Positions 29,266 to 38,920 are shown, counted from the first letter of the stretch. The stretch: DNA of 64,000 nucleotides from Alteromonas sp. KC3 (GCF_016756315.1 NZ_AP024235.1:1364001-1428000); one strand, 5' to 3'. Numbers and translations are program-made. Notes: a model not told the origin generated them from the sequence alone.

Positions 29266-30479
29266 GTCAGGTGCTAATACAAGCCGGCACTAAATTGCTT
29301 AACGCCTTGGGGCGTCATAGTGATTTAATTATGCAGGCTTATATCAATGGCTCAGTGAAAGAGCGCGACCATAGCCCAAAAGTGCTTGAACAGCTGGTGC
29401 AGTTGGGTGTGCTTTGGCGCCCTGAAGCGCAAAGCGAGTTGCGCCTTAAAAGTGCGGTAAGAAGTTTGTTGGAGGGAAGCCTTCAAGACGAGCGAAATCG
29501 TACTATTAACGCCAATATTGGTGCTTCGCTGGCAAGCCTTAAAACGTTGACAGAACACTATAAAGAGGCGCTTCATTACAACAAATACAATGAAGCCGCT
29601 GCCCATATGGGAGATTTAACCGAACATGTGTATCAACTGTCTGAGTCACTCAGTAACAGTGTTCGCGTCATGTTTGGGCGCATCAATAATGAATTTGGTT
29701 ATGTTTCATCTGTAGAAGCGAAGATTCGTGAAAACGAACTTGCACAAGGGCAGGTGACAGACTTGCTCTCACAACTTGAGTGTTTTCGTTTTGATGAGCT
29801 CAGTGAGCTCGCTGGATCTAATCGCGAACTACGTCACTTATTAGTGGTTTCGCTACAGCAACGATTTGCAAAAGCAGCGCAAGAGCTGTCAGTGGTGCAA
29901 GCGCGCTTACTCGATTTGCTAGGACGATTCAGAGAGTTCCAAGGCCGCACACGATTGTTAAAAGGGTTCTTGTTGCATATGGAGCAACAACCAGACTTTA
30001 CGCCGGGTAACTATGCAAACTTGACTAACGTTCCCGTCCTGTTTAATCAGTCTGCAAACACCATTGTTAATGCAAGCCCTGACGTAAATAATGTTGAGCA
30101 CGAAGCTGACTATCAATACATTGTTGCGTCGTTAACCCATGTGCATAAACGTCAAAACAAACATCAAGATAGCAAGCCTGTCGATATTGATGTGACTGAG
30201 CAATCAACCGTTTCGCTGGAAAAAGACCCACTGCAAAAAGCCGTTGAGGATTATTTCTGCGATGTGATTGATTCAGGCCAACCTAAGACGGCGTTGGATT
30301 ACTTTGAAGAGAAATCCCTAGAATTTGACCCTGAGGTGTGGATTTATCAGGTGATTGGGGGATATCAAGCGCTCGATGATCAAGATAAACAATTTTTTGC
30401 TTTAGAGCCCCACGGCGATAATGACAAAGTCTATACCGGTAATTTTTACATCAACGATATTACGCTGGGCTTAAGGTAA
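29262..30479 (+). CDS. MksF/JetA-like kleisin subunit of the SMC-like complex
   Basis: The 405-residue, highly helical protein is the third gene of the coupled operon and ends before a strong terminator. The N-terminal half could hold a winged-helix domain (around VKERDHSPKVLEQLVQLGVLW), followed by long amphipathic helices near 130-240 and a C-terminal winged-helix-like part. This matches the size and profile of MukF/MksF/JetA kleisins (about 400-450 residues), which bridge the two ATPase heads. The order here is ATPase, small subunit, kleisin, the reverse of the common F-E-B order. The family assignment is an inference from operon and length. Confidence 0.62.
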   Translation: MSQVLIQAGTKLLNALGRHSDLIMQAYINGSVKERDHSPKVLEQLVQLGVLWRPEAQSELRLKSAVRSLLEGSLQDERNRTINANIGASLASLKTLTEHYKEALHYNKYNEAAAHMGDLTEHVYQLSESLSNSVRVMFGRINNEFGYVSSVEAKIRENELAQGQVTDLLSQLECFRFDELSELAGSNRELRHLLVVSLQQRFAKAAQELSVVQARLLDLLGRFREFQGRTRLLKGFLLHMEQQPDFTPGNYANLTNVPVLFNQSANTIVNASPDVNNVEHEADYQYIVASLTHVHKRQNKHQDSKPVDIDVTEQSTVSLEKDPLQKAVEDYFCDVIDSGQPKTALDYFEEKSLEFDPEVWIYQVIGGYQALDDQDKQFFALEPHGDNDKVYTGNFYINDITLGLR

Positions 30480-30511
30480 GGTATTAACTCACCTTGTTTG
30501 TTCAGTTAAAT

Positions 30512-30554
30512 AAAAGGCGCGGGATAATGTAATGACATTCTCCCGCGCCTTTTT
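30512..30554 (+). terminator. Long-stem intrinsic terminator after the Mks-like operon
   Basis: Thirteen bases AAAAGGCGCGGGA pair with TCCCGCGCC plus TTTT, and an inner AATGT / ACATT stem extends the hairpin. A T-run follows. It lies 33 bases after the kleisin stop. Confidence 0.9.
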
Positions 30555-30841
30555 GAATTCTACCTCACAGTTTTACCTACTCTTCGGTTTTATCTTGCCA
30601 ATAGAACACTTGGAATACGCAAAAAAAAACCTATAATGTAAGGGTTGTTTACATAAAATTAACAATGTGAACTTTATTGTTCATCACTGCGTAGTATTGC
30701 TGTCATTCGCACACGCTATGCTATGTGACGTGCGGTGAACAGAGGCAAATCTTCTTTTTTTAGAAGGACTTGCCATTCGTTTCTGCAGGATGCAGAAAAT
30801 GTTGTGGTACTGCCGCGTACAGTACGAAGAGGAAGAATGTT
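30555..30841. other. Intergenic region upstream of the TerB-like gene
   Basis: The AT-rich 287 bases contain TTTACATAAAATTAACAATG-like promoter-grade sequence near 30650, but I could not fit a convincing -35/-10 pair. In-frame upstream codons from 30770 exist but lack a ribosome site. Nothing else was seen. Confidence 0.4.
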
Positions 30842-31234
30842 ATGCAATTATCAGAACAACAAAGCTTTAACCAAGCCCTAATCAAGCTCTCAGTGTTACT
30901 TTATCAGGTCGATGGTATGGTCACCTTGTCAGAACAAGACTATTTGAATGCCATGGTTGACTCTTTAGACTGGCAAAGCCCAATCTGCCCAGAAGCGTTT
31001 CTAAACGACACCATTTATCAAACCCGCAAAGCAATTGATACGGGGGACGCTGTCACTTATTTGCGTAGTTTAAAAAACGATTTAGTTTTCGATGCTGCAA
31101 AAACGCTGGAAGTGGCGATGGCGATTACCGGCGTAGACGGCGAGCGAAGTGAAGAAGAAACTGAGTTGTTATCTTTGCTTACACATAAATTGCTGGCAAA
31201 GGCACTGATTTCTGGTAAAGATACATTACAGTAG
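30842..31234 (+). CDS. TerB-like family protein
   Basis: The start at ATG 30842 follows GAGGAAG. A frame from 30770 is open but unlikely. The 130-residue, all-helical acidic protein resembles the TerB/DjlA-N fold, in the pattern ...LYQVDGMVTLSEQDYLNAMVDSL and VAMAITGVDGERSEEETELLSLL (two helical half-repeats, each with an acidic G-type turn). TerB-like proteins may bind metal or act in stress response. The next gene follows by 27 bases and may be co-transcribed. A second TerB-like protein is encoded at 52473-52916. Confidence 0.6.
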   Translation: MQLSEQQSFNQALIKLSVLLYQVDGMVTLSEQDYLNAMVDSLDWQSPICPEAFLNDTIYQTRKAIDTGDAVTYLRSLKNDLVFDAAKTLEVAMAITGVDGERSEEETELLSLLTHKLLAKALISGKDTLQ

Positions 31235-31261
31235 ACACTGTTAGTTACGCCAGAGTATCAG

Positions 31262-32485
31262 TTGAATCTTATTATATCCGTTAAAAGAGTGGCGTTATCT
31301 CTCGTCGCTACAACAACTCTATTATCACTTTCTGGGTGTCACTCTTCACATAGCGCACAGTTTAGCGCTAGCGACACCGCGTTTCCTGTCAAAGTGGCAC
31401 CTTACGACGTCTATTTAGATAAGGTTGAGGAATATATCCTAAAGAACCGTACTTTCATTGGTAGCGAGCAGGAAAAAACAAAAGAGTTAGCAATGAATAT
31501 GCCCTTTGAGTGCGGAGCACAGTACGATGAAGTAGGCATTTTGTTGGTTCACGGGTTGGGTGATTCACCTTTCTTCTTTCGTGATGTAGCGAACGCGTTG
31601 TGTGCCGACGGTATTCATGTACGTACAATTTTACTGCCAGGTCATGGTACAAAGCCTGGTGATATGTTGTCTGTGAGTTATGAGCAGTGGCAAACTGAGA
31701 CCAATTTTCACATCGAACTTTTTTCAGGTGAAGTCAAAAAGCTATATATTGGCGGCTTTTCTACTGGTGCCAATCTCACGACTATCGCAAGCTTTTTTCG
31801 CACCGATATCGAAGGGCTAATACATTTTTCGCCTGCGTTTAAGTCGCGCTTTTTTGTGTCTCGATTGGCACCGTATATCGATTCATTGTTTCCATGGCCA
31901 AATGTCGAAGACGAAGATAACCCCTCGCGCTACAACTCTACGGCAATGCCAGGGTTTGCGGCATATCAAGAAAGCGTTAATCAATTGCAGACGCTTTTTA
32001 ATCGTGATGATAAACCTAATACACTACATATTCCGGTATTGATGACGGTTGCAGAAAAAGACAGCGTAGTTGATACCGAAAAAGTGGCAGCGCAATTTGG
32101 CGACAACTTTACGCATCCGCGAAAATGTTTGCTGTGGCAAGGTGAATCTATGCCTGAACTCCCCCCACAACATGTGGTGATGCAAAGCATGCAGTTACCC
32201 GAGTTACGTATAAGTGCGGCGTCACACATGAGTAATTTATTCGCATCGAGTAACAGCTTGTACGGTACGCAAAGTGAATTTCGTATTTGCGACAATGGGC
32301 AGGGTAGCAACAAAGAAGCCCGTTGTAAGGATGGCGAAACCGTCTGGTACGGACCGTGGGGCTACAAAGAAAACGATAAGGTGCACGCTCGTCTTACCTT
32401 CAACCCTTACTTCACAAATATGGTAGACAATATTTTAGGTTTTGTAGGTAAAGCAAAAGTAAAAGGGTTTTGTAGAGCAATGTAA
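31262..32485 (+). CDS. Lipoprotein alpha/beta hydrolase
   Basis: The 407-residue protein has a lipoprotein signal with lipobox LSGC (Cys26, His +2, so outer-membrane sorting is plausible). The hydrolase fold shows the oxyanion region LLVHGLGDSPFFFRDV, the nucleophile elbow GGFSTGAN with its Ser, the acid in VAEKDSVVD and the catalytic His in SAASHMSNL. The start codon is TTG and the ribosome site is weak. The substrate is unknown. The family contains lipases, esterases and acyl-carrier thioesterases. The gene may be expressed with the TerB-like gene just upstream. Confidence 0.78.
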   Translation: MNLIISVKRVALSLVATTTLLSLSGCHSSHSAQFSASDTAFPVKVAPYDVYLDKVEEYILKNRTFIGSEQEKTKELAMNMPFECGAQYDEVGILLVHGLGDSPFFFRDVANALCADGIHVRTILLPGHGTKPGDMLSVSYEQWQTETNFHIELFSGEVKKLYIGGFSTGANLTTIASFFRTDIEGLIHFSPAFKSRFFVSRLAPYIDSLFPWPNVEDEDNPSRYNSTAMPGFAAYQESVNQLQTLFNRDDKPNTLHIPVLMTVAEKDSVVDTEKVAAQFGDNFTHPRKCLLWQGESMPELPPQHVVMQSMQLPELRISAASHMSNLFASSNSLYGTQSEFRICDNGQGSNKEARCKDGETVWYGPWGYKENDKVHARLTFNPYFTNMVDNILGFVGKAKVKGFCRAM

Positions 32486-32524
32486 CGAAGATGAGATAAG
32501 CTATTGTATGTACACAATACAAAT

Positions 32525-32557
32525 AAAAAAACGCCACGTAATAGTGGCGTTTTTTTG
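32525..32557. terminator. Bidirectional terminator between hydrolase and RND pump genes
   Basis: A-run, stem ACGCCAC / GTGGCGT with loop GTAATA, then a T7 run. It serves the plus-strand hydrolase gene and the minus-strand RND gene that converge here. Confidence 0.9.
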
Positions 32558-32574
32558 ATGGATAGTAATGCGTG

Positions 32575-35500
32575 TTAGTGGTGAGCCTGCGCTTCTTCCA
32601 TTTCGCGTTCAAGCCTCGCACTTTCGTCTGCCCGTGGCTTAGTAAAGCGTGCTAACGCAAGGTAGAGCACTGGCGTTAGGTAAAGTGTAAATACCACTGC
32701 AATGCCCAAGCCGCCAAATACCACCCAGCCAATGGCATTACGTGCTTCTGCACCAGCACCAGTTGATAAGATAAGCGGTAATCCACCTAATATCGTAGAC
32801 ACCAGTGTCATCATAATGGGGCGAAGGCGCACTTTACCCGCTTCAACAATTGCGTCGTAAATCTCATAGCCCTTATCGCGAAGTTGATCTGCAAATTCAA
32901 TAAGTAGAATAGCGTTTTTCGCAAGTAGTCCAATAAGCATAACTAAACCAATCTGAGAGTATATGTTGATGCTCGTACCAGTAAGGAAAAGGGCGTAGAC
33001 CGCTGCTGCGATACCAAAAGGTACCGTTAACATGACGACCACTGCACTATTAACACTTTCAAATTGTGCCGCAAGTACCAGTAGTACGATGACAAAGGCG
33101 AGAATGTAGGTAAGAGCAACTTGCTTTGACGTTTCTTCAAAGGTTTGTGCCTCGCCAAGGAATACGAGACCTATACCGTCAGGCAACGTGTCTTGCGCCA
33201 GTGTGCGTACCTTATCAACGATGTCTGCTAGCGGAACATCTTCTGGTAACTCCATTTCTATTTGAATAGCACGACGCTGTGCTTGACGCTCTAACTCAGC
33301 CGCCACACCTTCCTCTGTGATGAAGGCAACACTTGATAGCGGTACCAGATTCCCGTTGTTACTTTTCACATATAAGCTAGTGAGATCAGAAGGGTTTATT
33401 GTACTGCGGTTATTGGTTTGCAGCATAATTGGAATGGATTGGTCACCCACGTTTAAATCTGCAATATCGTCACCGTTTACTGCTGCCCGCAACGTGCTAG
33501 CAATGTCGTTGAGTGGAACACCCAACTCTTCAGCGCGACGTCTATCAATGTTCACGCGCATTTGGGGCTGAGTAGGGTCGTAGCTTATACGAGGGCGTCC
33601 CAGTTCAGGCATTGCATCTTCAAGTTGTCTTGCGAATGCTTGAGACGCGGCAAAAATATTTTCGTATGTATCGCCAGTTAACGCAATTTCAAGGCCGCCA
33701 CCTTGGCCGCGTAAGTTAAGGCTATTGCCACCAAACGCATTGCCTGGCGCACCAGGAATTTGCTGTAACTTAGGACGTATTTCGTTAACCACATCTTGAA
33801 GCGATTTATCACGCTCGTCCCAGTGCTTAAGAGGTGCCGTGATGAACACGATATTTGGATCCCATGACCCTACAACGGTGTAAATCGAATCGATAGTGCC
33901 ATTATCTACATAGGGTAACAGCAGTTCTTCCATTTTCTCTGCTTGCCTGTCCATAAAGTTCAGGCCTGCACCGTCAGGACCGCGAGCGAAAATACGAATA
34001 GTGCCTCTATCTTCACTGGGTAATAATTCATTGTCGATATTCTGAGAAAGGATATATGCTCCGCCGCCAGCTGCAAGGCTCAAAATGCCAACAACCCAGC
34101 CATACTTAAGCGCCTTCAACAGTGACGATTGATAAAGGCCTAGACACGCATTACCAAAGCGTCCAAACGTTTTGTTGAAAAGCCCGCTTGTTTTCGCTTC
34201 TTTGACTTTAAGTCGTGCAGTAAGCGCAGGTACTAATGACAGCGCAACGAAAGACGAGATAACCACAGCCCCGGCCAACACACCACCAAACTCTCTAAAT
34301 AGTCTTCCTGCAGTTGAAGGTAAAAATGCGATAGGGATAAATACTGATGCCAGCACTGCAGTAGTGGCTACCACTGCGAAAAATACTTCTCTTGTACCAA
34401 CCACTGCGGCAGCTCTGGCACCTAATCCCATGCCTCTGCGTCGTTGAATGTTTTCAGATACCACAATGGCGTCATCAACAATCATTCCAGTAGCGAGTAC
34501 TAAGGCAAGCAAAGTAAGAATGTTCACCGAAAAGCCCATTGCCCAGATAATGGCAAGCGCACCGGCAAGCGATACTGGAATAGAAAGCGCTGGAACAATG
34601 GTGGCTCGCCACGAGCCAATGAATACCAATAAGGTAACAACCACCAATGCGATAGTAAGGCTCAGTGAAACTACAACCTCTTTAACAGAGTCACGAATAA
34701 ACTCTGCATCGTCAGAGGTAACGACGATGTTCATATCGGTGAAGCGTTTGTCTAAATCTTCAACCATTGCCAAAACTTCATCTGAAATTTCGATGGTATT
34801 AGAACTGGCCTGGCGTATAACGCCAACGCCAATTACGGGTGTGCCGTCTAAACGCACCATACTTGACGTGTCGGCAGGGCCAAAGTACACGCTGGCTACA
34901 TCGTTTATACGAATATCGCCGGAAACCACAATGTCACCAACGTCTTCTGCCGTTACTGACGTTGCATCTGCGCGCACAATGAGAGCCTGTTCGGCCGACT
35001 GAATGCTGCCAGCAGGGACATCAAAAGGGGCAAGTGATAGGGCGTTGGCAACATCGGTCATTGATAGGCCAAAGCTAGTCAAACGCAATGGATCAACCGA
35101 TACCCGTAATACTCGTTCTCTATCACCATTTAACGTGACATCGGCAACGCCTGGAATACTTAAAAAGAGTGGAGCTACGTCGGTATCTACTCGTTCTGTC
35201 AGCGTCTCCATATCAAGTGTGTCACTTGAAATTGCTAAGCTAACCACAGCTTGTGCATCGCTGTCGGCACGAATGATAGCAACTTGCTCTACATCCTCTG
35301 GTAATTGTCGCTGTACACGGCTTACAGACTCTCGTACTTCATTTGCTGCGTCTTCTAAATTTACGCCAGGTCGAAATTCAACGCGTACACGCGCTGAGTT
35401 TTCTTCGCTTTGGGCATAAATGTTCTTTACGCCGCTTACTCGCGCAACGGCACCTTCAAGTCTGCCAGTGACTTCAGCGTCTACCGTTTCAGGTGAAGCG

Positions 35501-35688
35501 CCGGGGAAGTTGGCTGTAACGGTAACGCGCGGAGTATCGACATCAGGTAGTTCTCGAACTTCAAGACCGCTCAGCGCTGCAAGTCCTGCAATGGCGATCA
35601 ATAGGTTTAATACAACAATAAGAACGGGACGTCTTATTGATAATGATGGCAAATCGTTTGTTGAAGAGGAAAGTTGTGGATCACTCAC
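32575..35688 (-). CDS. RND multidrug efflux transporter, inner-membrane subunit
   Basis: The 1037-residue protein has the AcrB-type fold: an N-terminal helix and periplasmic loop with GLEVRELPDVDTPRV, a first 6-helix membrane block, a second large periplasmic loop and a second membrane block with NIYSQIGLVMLIGLLAKNAILL. The proton-relay aspartates are in GMIVDDAIVVSEN (about residue 407). It is of the HAE1 drug-efflux family. The start is GTG with GAGGG seven bases upstream, and it overlaps the adaptor gene by eight bases. No outer-membrane channel gene is present in the window, so it presumably uses a TolC encoded elsewhere. Confidence 0.94.
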   Translation of the reverse strand: MSDPQLSSSTNDLPSLSIRRPVLIVVLNLLIAIAGLAALSGLEVRELPDVDTPRVTVTANFPGASPETVDAEVTGRLEGAVARVSGVKNIYAQSEENSARVRVEFRPGVNLEDAANEVRESVSRVQRQLPEDVEQVAIIRADSDAQAVVSLAISSDTLDMETLTERVDTDVAPLFLSIPGVADVTLNGDRERVLRVSVDPLRLTSFGLSMTDVANALSLAPFDVPAGSIQSAEQALIVRADATSVTAEDVGDIVVSGDIRINDVASVYFGPADTSSMVRLDGTPVIGVGVIRQASSNTIEISDEVLAMVEDLDKRFTDMNIVVTSDDAEFIRDSVKEVVVSLSLTIALVVVTLLVFIGSWRATIVPALSIPVSLAGALAIIWAMGFSVNILTLLALVLATGMIVDDAIVVSENIQRRRGMGLGARAAAVVGTREVFFAVVATTAVLASVFIPIAFLPSTAGRLFREFGGVLAGAVVISSFVALSLVPALTARLKVKEAKTSGLFNKTFGRFGNACLGLYQSSLLKALKYGWVVGILSLAAGGGAYILSQNIDNELLPSEDRGTIRIFARGPDGAGLNFMDRQAEKMEELLLPYVDNGTIDSIYTVVGSWDPNIVFITAPLKHWDERDKSLQDVVNEIRPKLQQIPGAPGNAFGGNSLNLRGQGGGLEIALTGDTYENIFAASQAFARQLEDAMPELGRPRISYDPTQPQMRVNIDRRRAEELGVPLNDIASTLRAAVNGDDIADLNVGDQSIPIMLQTNNRSTINPSDLTSLYVKSNNGNLVPLSSVAFITEEGVAAELERQAQRRAIQIEMELPEDVPLADIVDKVRTLAQDTLPDGIGLVFLGEAQTFEETSKQVALTYILAFVIVLLVLAAQFESVNSAVVVMLTVPFGIAAAVYALFLTGTSINIYSQIGLVMLIGLLAKNAILLIEFADQLRDKGYEIYDAIVEAGKVRLRPIMMTLVSTILGGLPLILSTGAGAEARNAIGWVVFGGLGIAVVFTLYLTPVLYLALARFTKPRADESARLEREMEEAQAHH

Positions 35689-36736
35689 CTTGTGGCCCTC
35701 CCGCCAACTCGGTGGTAATTGCTTGGCCAGTTCTTAAGCGTTGTACACCCTCTGCGATAAGCGTATCGCCTTCGCGTATTTCGCCTGACACAAGTATTGT
35801 GCCTCTTAAACGTTGGTGAACGCTTACATCTACCCGTTGCGCCTTACCATCTTTGGCAAGCCATACGTAAGCACCTGTAGCACCCCACAATAGTGCCGCT
35901 TCGGGTACGGCAGCAAAGCGCTCACCTTCAATGCTCAGATTTACCCGAAAACTCATGCCCGGGCGAAAAATGTCAGCAGAATTGTCTAAAACTGCACGAG
36001 CGCGCAAGGTACGATCCGCTTCATTAATTCGGGAGTCAATTTGTGCAATTTCCGCTTGTACTGTTTTTTCTTTGTCACTCCAAGGTACAAGAGTAACCAT
36101 TGGAGCATTCATTAACACCGGTAATGATGCCTCTGGCGCCTTAAAGTTAATAAATAACTTGCTGCGGTTATCCAAGGTAGTGATAAGGGTTTGTTCGGTT
36201 ATACGGTCGCCAACCTCTACGTCAGTGATACCCACAACGCCATCAAAAGGTGCAACGATATGACGGTCTTCTAAATCGGCTTTTGCTTCTTCAAGTGCCA
36301 CCTCTGCAAGGTCACGCTGCACTCGTGCAAGGTCCAGCTCGCTTACTGGCACTGCGCCATTTTTATAGCTTGATGCTAAACGCTCGACTGTTCGCTGTGC
36401 GTCGGCTAAGGTCAATTCTGCGCGTTTCAGTGCCGTTTGTTGTCTTCTGTCATCAAGTCGAACCAATACTTTGCCTTTTTCAACGGCTTGGCCAGGTACG
36501 AAGTTTATCTCGGTGACTTCATCTGAAACGGCAGGGTACAAGGCAATTGAGCGCACCGCTTCAGCACTGCCTACCGCCTCTACATTGCGCGTCTCGTTCA
36601 TAAACTCGATTGGCTTTGTAACGACAAGTTTCGCCTGCCTATCGCCCATAAATTGTGCGTTGGCAATTGGTATCATTAGTAACAGGGCGCAAAGACTTGT
36701 CCATGTCTTTGCTGCATTAAAAACAGACTTCTTCAT
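35681..36736 (-). CDS. RND efflux periplasmic adaptor (membrane-fusion protein)
   Basis: The 351-residue protein has a cleavable signal peptide (about 1-27, cut after IANA) and no lipobox. The adaptor layout is visible: lipoyl-like half-motifs PGQAVEKGKVLVRLDD and APFDGVVGITDVEVGDRI around an alpha-hairpin (about 90-150), then beta-barrel and membrane-proximal parts. It links the inner-membrane pump to an outer-membrane channel. The gene overlaps the RND gene by eight bases and lies 108 bases downstream of the ABC exporter gene on the same strand. Confidence 0.9.
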   Translation of the reverse strand: MKKSVFNAAKTWTSLCALLLMIPIANAQFMGDRQAKLVVTKPIEFMNETRNVEAVGSAEAVRSIALYPAVSDEVTEINFVPGQAVEKGKVLVRLDDRRQQTALKRAELTLADAQRTVERLASSYKNGAVPVSELDLARVQRDLAEVALEEAKADLEDRHIVAPFDGVVGITDVEVGDRITEQTLITTLDNRSKLFINFKAPEASLPVLMNAPMVTLVPWSDKEKTVQAEIAQIDSRINEADRTLRARAVLDNSADIFRPGMSFRVNLSIEGERFAAVPEAALLWGATGAYVWLAKDGKAQRVDVSVHQRLRGTILVSGEIREGDTLIAEGVQRLRTGQAITTELAGGPQGE

Positions 36737-36844
36737 TTATTAACCCGTAGCGATATTCTATTTATACATTGTTGTTTGAACGTGCTGTTTGAAAAATAAC
36801 CAATTCAGCAATGTTCATTTGTACCTAATAGCATCGCATGCGGT

Positions 36845-38611
36845 TCAACTTAGCAGTTGCAGTTCAGCGTATTCCCTATACAAGGTATCGCTTTTCATGA
36901 GTGAGGCGTGGGTACCCACTCCTACAACTTGGCCCTTATCCATGACTAAAATGCGATCGGCGTGCTGAACTGTGGCCAATCTATGCGCAATCACAATGCT
37001 GGTTTTCCCTTGCATTAATTTATCAATGGCTTGTTGCACCATGCGCTCACTCATTGCATCAAGGGCACTGGTGGCTTCGTCGAGCAATAAGATAGGACGA
37101 TTGGCTAGAATTGCGCGGGCGATGGCAATGCGCTGCTTTTGCCCACCCGAAAGCTTAACACCGCGTTCACCAAGTTGTGTATTGTAGCGTTCATCTAAGT
37201 TGTCGATAAACTCATGTGCAAAGGCTTGTTTGGCGGCGTCGACCACGTCATCGTCGCTGGCATTGGGGCGACCATAGCGAATGTTTTCCATTACTGAGCT
37301 GGCAAATACCACAGGTTCTTGTGTGACAACGGCAATGTGTTGGCGTAACACTTCTACCGGCATTGTATGAATGGCCTTGCTATCAAAGCATATTTGCCCA
37401 GTTTGTGGGTCGTAAAATCTCAACAATAGCTGAAAGAGCGTTGTTTTGCCTGCGCCGCTTGGACCAACGAGCGCGAGCTTTTCGCCTGCTTTGATCGTTA
37501 TATTTAAATCGCTGAACAAAGGCTTGCTGTTAGGGTAGGCGAAGTGCACATTATGTATGGTGATTTGTGGCGCTGTGGCACAAATCTCGCCTTTGGCGCT
37601 ATTGTAACTGTCTACTGACGATGCAATATCCGGTTGCGTGTTAAATAATTCATAAAGCCGTTCACTTGCACCGACACCGCGCTGCACTTCACCGATGACT
37701 TCGCTGATGGTGGCAATACTGCCGCCAGCCATAACGGCATAAAATAGAAACGCTGATAATTCGCCCACGGTCATTGCGCCATTCAATACTTGTCGAGCAC
37801 CTACCCATGCAATAAAAATAATCGCAATCATGCTGATACACATAATGCAGCCAATAAGTAGTGAACGGTAATGAATACGCTTTTTGGCAACGTCCATAGC
37901 AGCTTCTACTTGCTTTGAAAAAAGCATTCGCTCATTTTCTTCAGCGGTATAGGCTTGTACCGTCATGATTTCATGTAGACTTTCATCAATACGTGCACCA
38001 AGGTCAGCCACTTTATCCTGACTTTCTTTAGCAAACCGGCGTACTTGTGGCGCGAGCACTTTAATAGGCACTAAAACAGCAGGTACCGCCACAATGACAC
38101 AAAAGGTAAGTAGCGGGCTTGAAAAGCCCATCAAACTGATTGCGCCAATGAAAGTAACCACCGAACGCAGTGTCATTGAAAGACTCATTCCCACAACCGT
38201 TTGAATGATGGTTGTGTCACTAGTGAAGCGAGAAATGACTTCGCCAGTACGCAGCTCTGCGAAAAACGACGGGGGAAGCGACAGCAAATGTGAATATACT
38301 TGCTTGCGTATGTCAGCGCTCACACGCTCTCCTAACCACGTCATCAAATAAAAGCGGGCATAGGTGGCAATACATGCGATAACGGTAACAACAAGGACCA
38401 ATACTGTAGCTTGATTTAACGTATCTGATGCGCTTTCTACAAATCCACTGTCAATGGCGTACTTTATGCCTTGCCCCAATGTTAACCATGCAATGGCGGC
38501 AGTAAACAGAGCAACAATGGCACCAACCACACGCGTGCGGTAATTCATTAAATGCCCACCAATCCATTTAAACACCACTTTGGTAGACACGCTTTCAAGC
38601 CCTTTAGACAA
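36845..38611 (-). CDS. ABC transporter, fused membrane and ATPase domains (MsbA-like)
   Basis: The 588-residue half-transporter has six membrane helices (about 25-310) followed by an ATPase with Walker A GPSGAGKTT, Q-loop VTQEPVVFA, signature LSGGQKQRIAIARA and Walker B ILLLDEATSALD. The start codon is TTG with GGAG five bases upstream. An in-frame GTG follows. It belongs to the exporter subfamily that includes MsbA and multidrug ABC exporters. The substrate cannot be told from sequence. It precedes the RND adaptor-pump pair on the same strand, so all three may be expressed from one region. Confidence 0.9.
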   Translation of the reverse strand: MSKGLESVSTKVVFKWIGGHLMNYRTRVVGAIVALFTAAIAWLTLGQGIKYAIDSGFVESASDTLNQATVLVLVVTVIACIATYARFYLMTWLGERVSADIRKQVYSHLLSLPPSFFAELRTGEVISRFTSDTTIIQTVVGMSLSMTLRSVVTFIGAISLMGFSSPLLTFCVIVAVPAVLVPIKVLAPQVRRFAKESQDKVADLGARIDESLHEIMTVQAYTAEENERMLFSKQVEAAMDVAKKRIHYRSLLIGCIMCISMIAIIFIAWVGARQVLNGAMTVGELSAFLFYAVMAGGSIATISEVIGEVQRGVGASERLYELFNTQPDIASSVDSYNSAKGEICATAPQITIHNVHFAYPNSKPLFSDLNITIKAGEKLALVGPSGAGKTTLFQLLLRFYDPQTGQICFDSKAIHTMPVEVLRQHIAVVTQEPVVFASSVMENIRYGRPNASDDDVVDAAKQAFAHEFIDNLDERYNTQLGERGVKLSGGQKQRIAIARAILANRPILLLDEATSALDAMSERMVQQAIDKLMQGKTSIVIAHRLATVQHADRILVMDKGQVVGVGTHASLMKSDTLYREYAELQLLS

Positions 38612-38920
38612 AATAACTCCACAATAAATTTAACGGTTTCTTGCTTCACTATACGTGACTTACAACACAAGTGGTTTGAATAATCGATAGCTTTGCCAAT
38701 GTAAGTGATAAGCGCACGAAGACCATATAAATCGATGACCCTCATTGCCAATGTACCGCTTTGGAAAATCATCTTAATTTAAAAGCCCTTAATGCGGATA
38801 AAAACTTGCAATCAGACCCCATATCCGTATAATTCGGCGGCCTTCTAATTGGCGTCTATTTTTTAGTCGTCAAACGAAGGCTTAAGTTAACGGTAACGCT
38901 ACAACGAGTTTGAGGCATTT
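38612..38920. other. Divergent intergenic region between ABC exporter and rpsP
   Basis: The 309-base gap holds the rpsP promoter at 38806-38833. No convincing coding frame was found. Confidence 0.6.
38806..38833 (+). promoter_or_regulatory. Sigma-70-type promoter of the rpsP operon
   Basis: TTGCAA and TATAAT are separated by 16 bases and lie about 90 bases before the rpsP start. The -10 box is a perfect consensus match. Confidence 0.75.

Noticed and set aside
24938..30479. Canonical MukBEF
   Set aside because: The ATPase is much shorter than E. coli MukB, the gene order is reversed, and the other two proteins do not show the MukE or MukF sequence by eye, so I call it MksBEF-like only.
24938..31234. 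Complete Wadjet (JetABCD) defence system
   Set aside because: No Toprim-type JetD nuclease lies on either side of the operon; the next gene is a TerB-like protein behind a terminator.
34172..35419. Three long plus-strand frames opposite the RND pump gene
   Set aside because: They lie entirely within the strongly conserved RND gene on the other strand, have Ser/Thr-rich low-complexity translations, and lack ribosome sites. They are antisense shadows.
38548..38772. 74-codon minus-strand frame before the ABC exporter
   Set aside because: It overlaps the exporter start and has no ribosome site. The TTG start with GGAG for the exporter is better supported.
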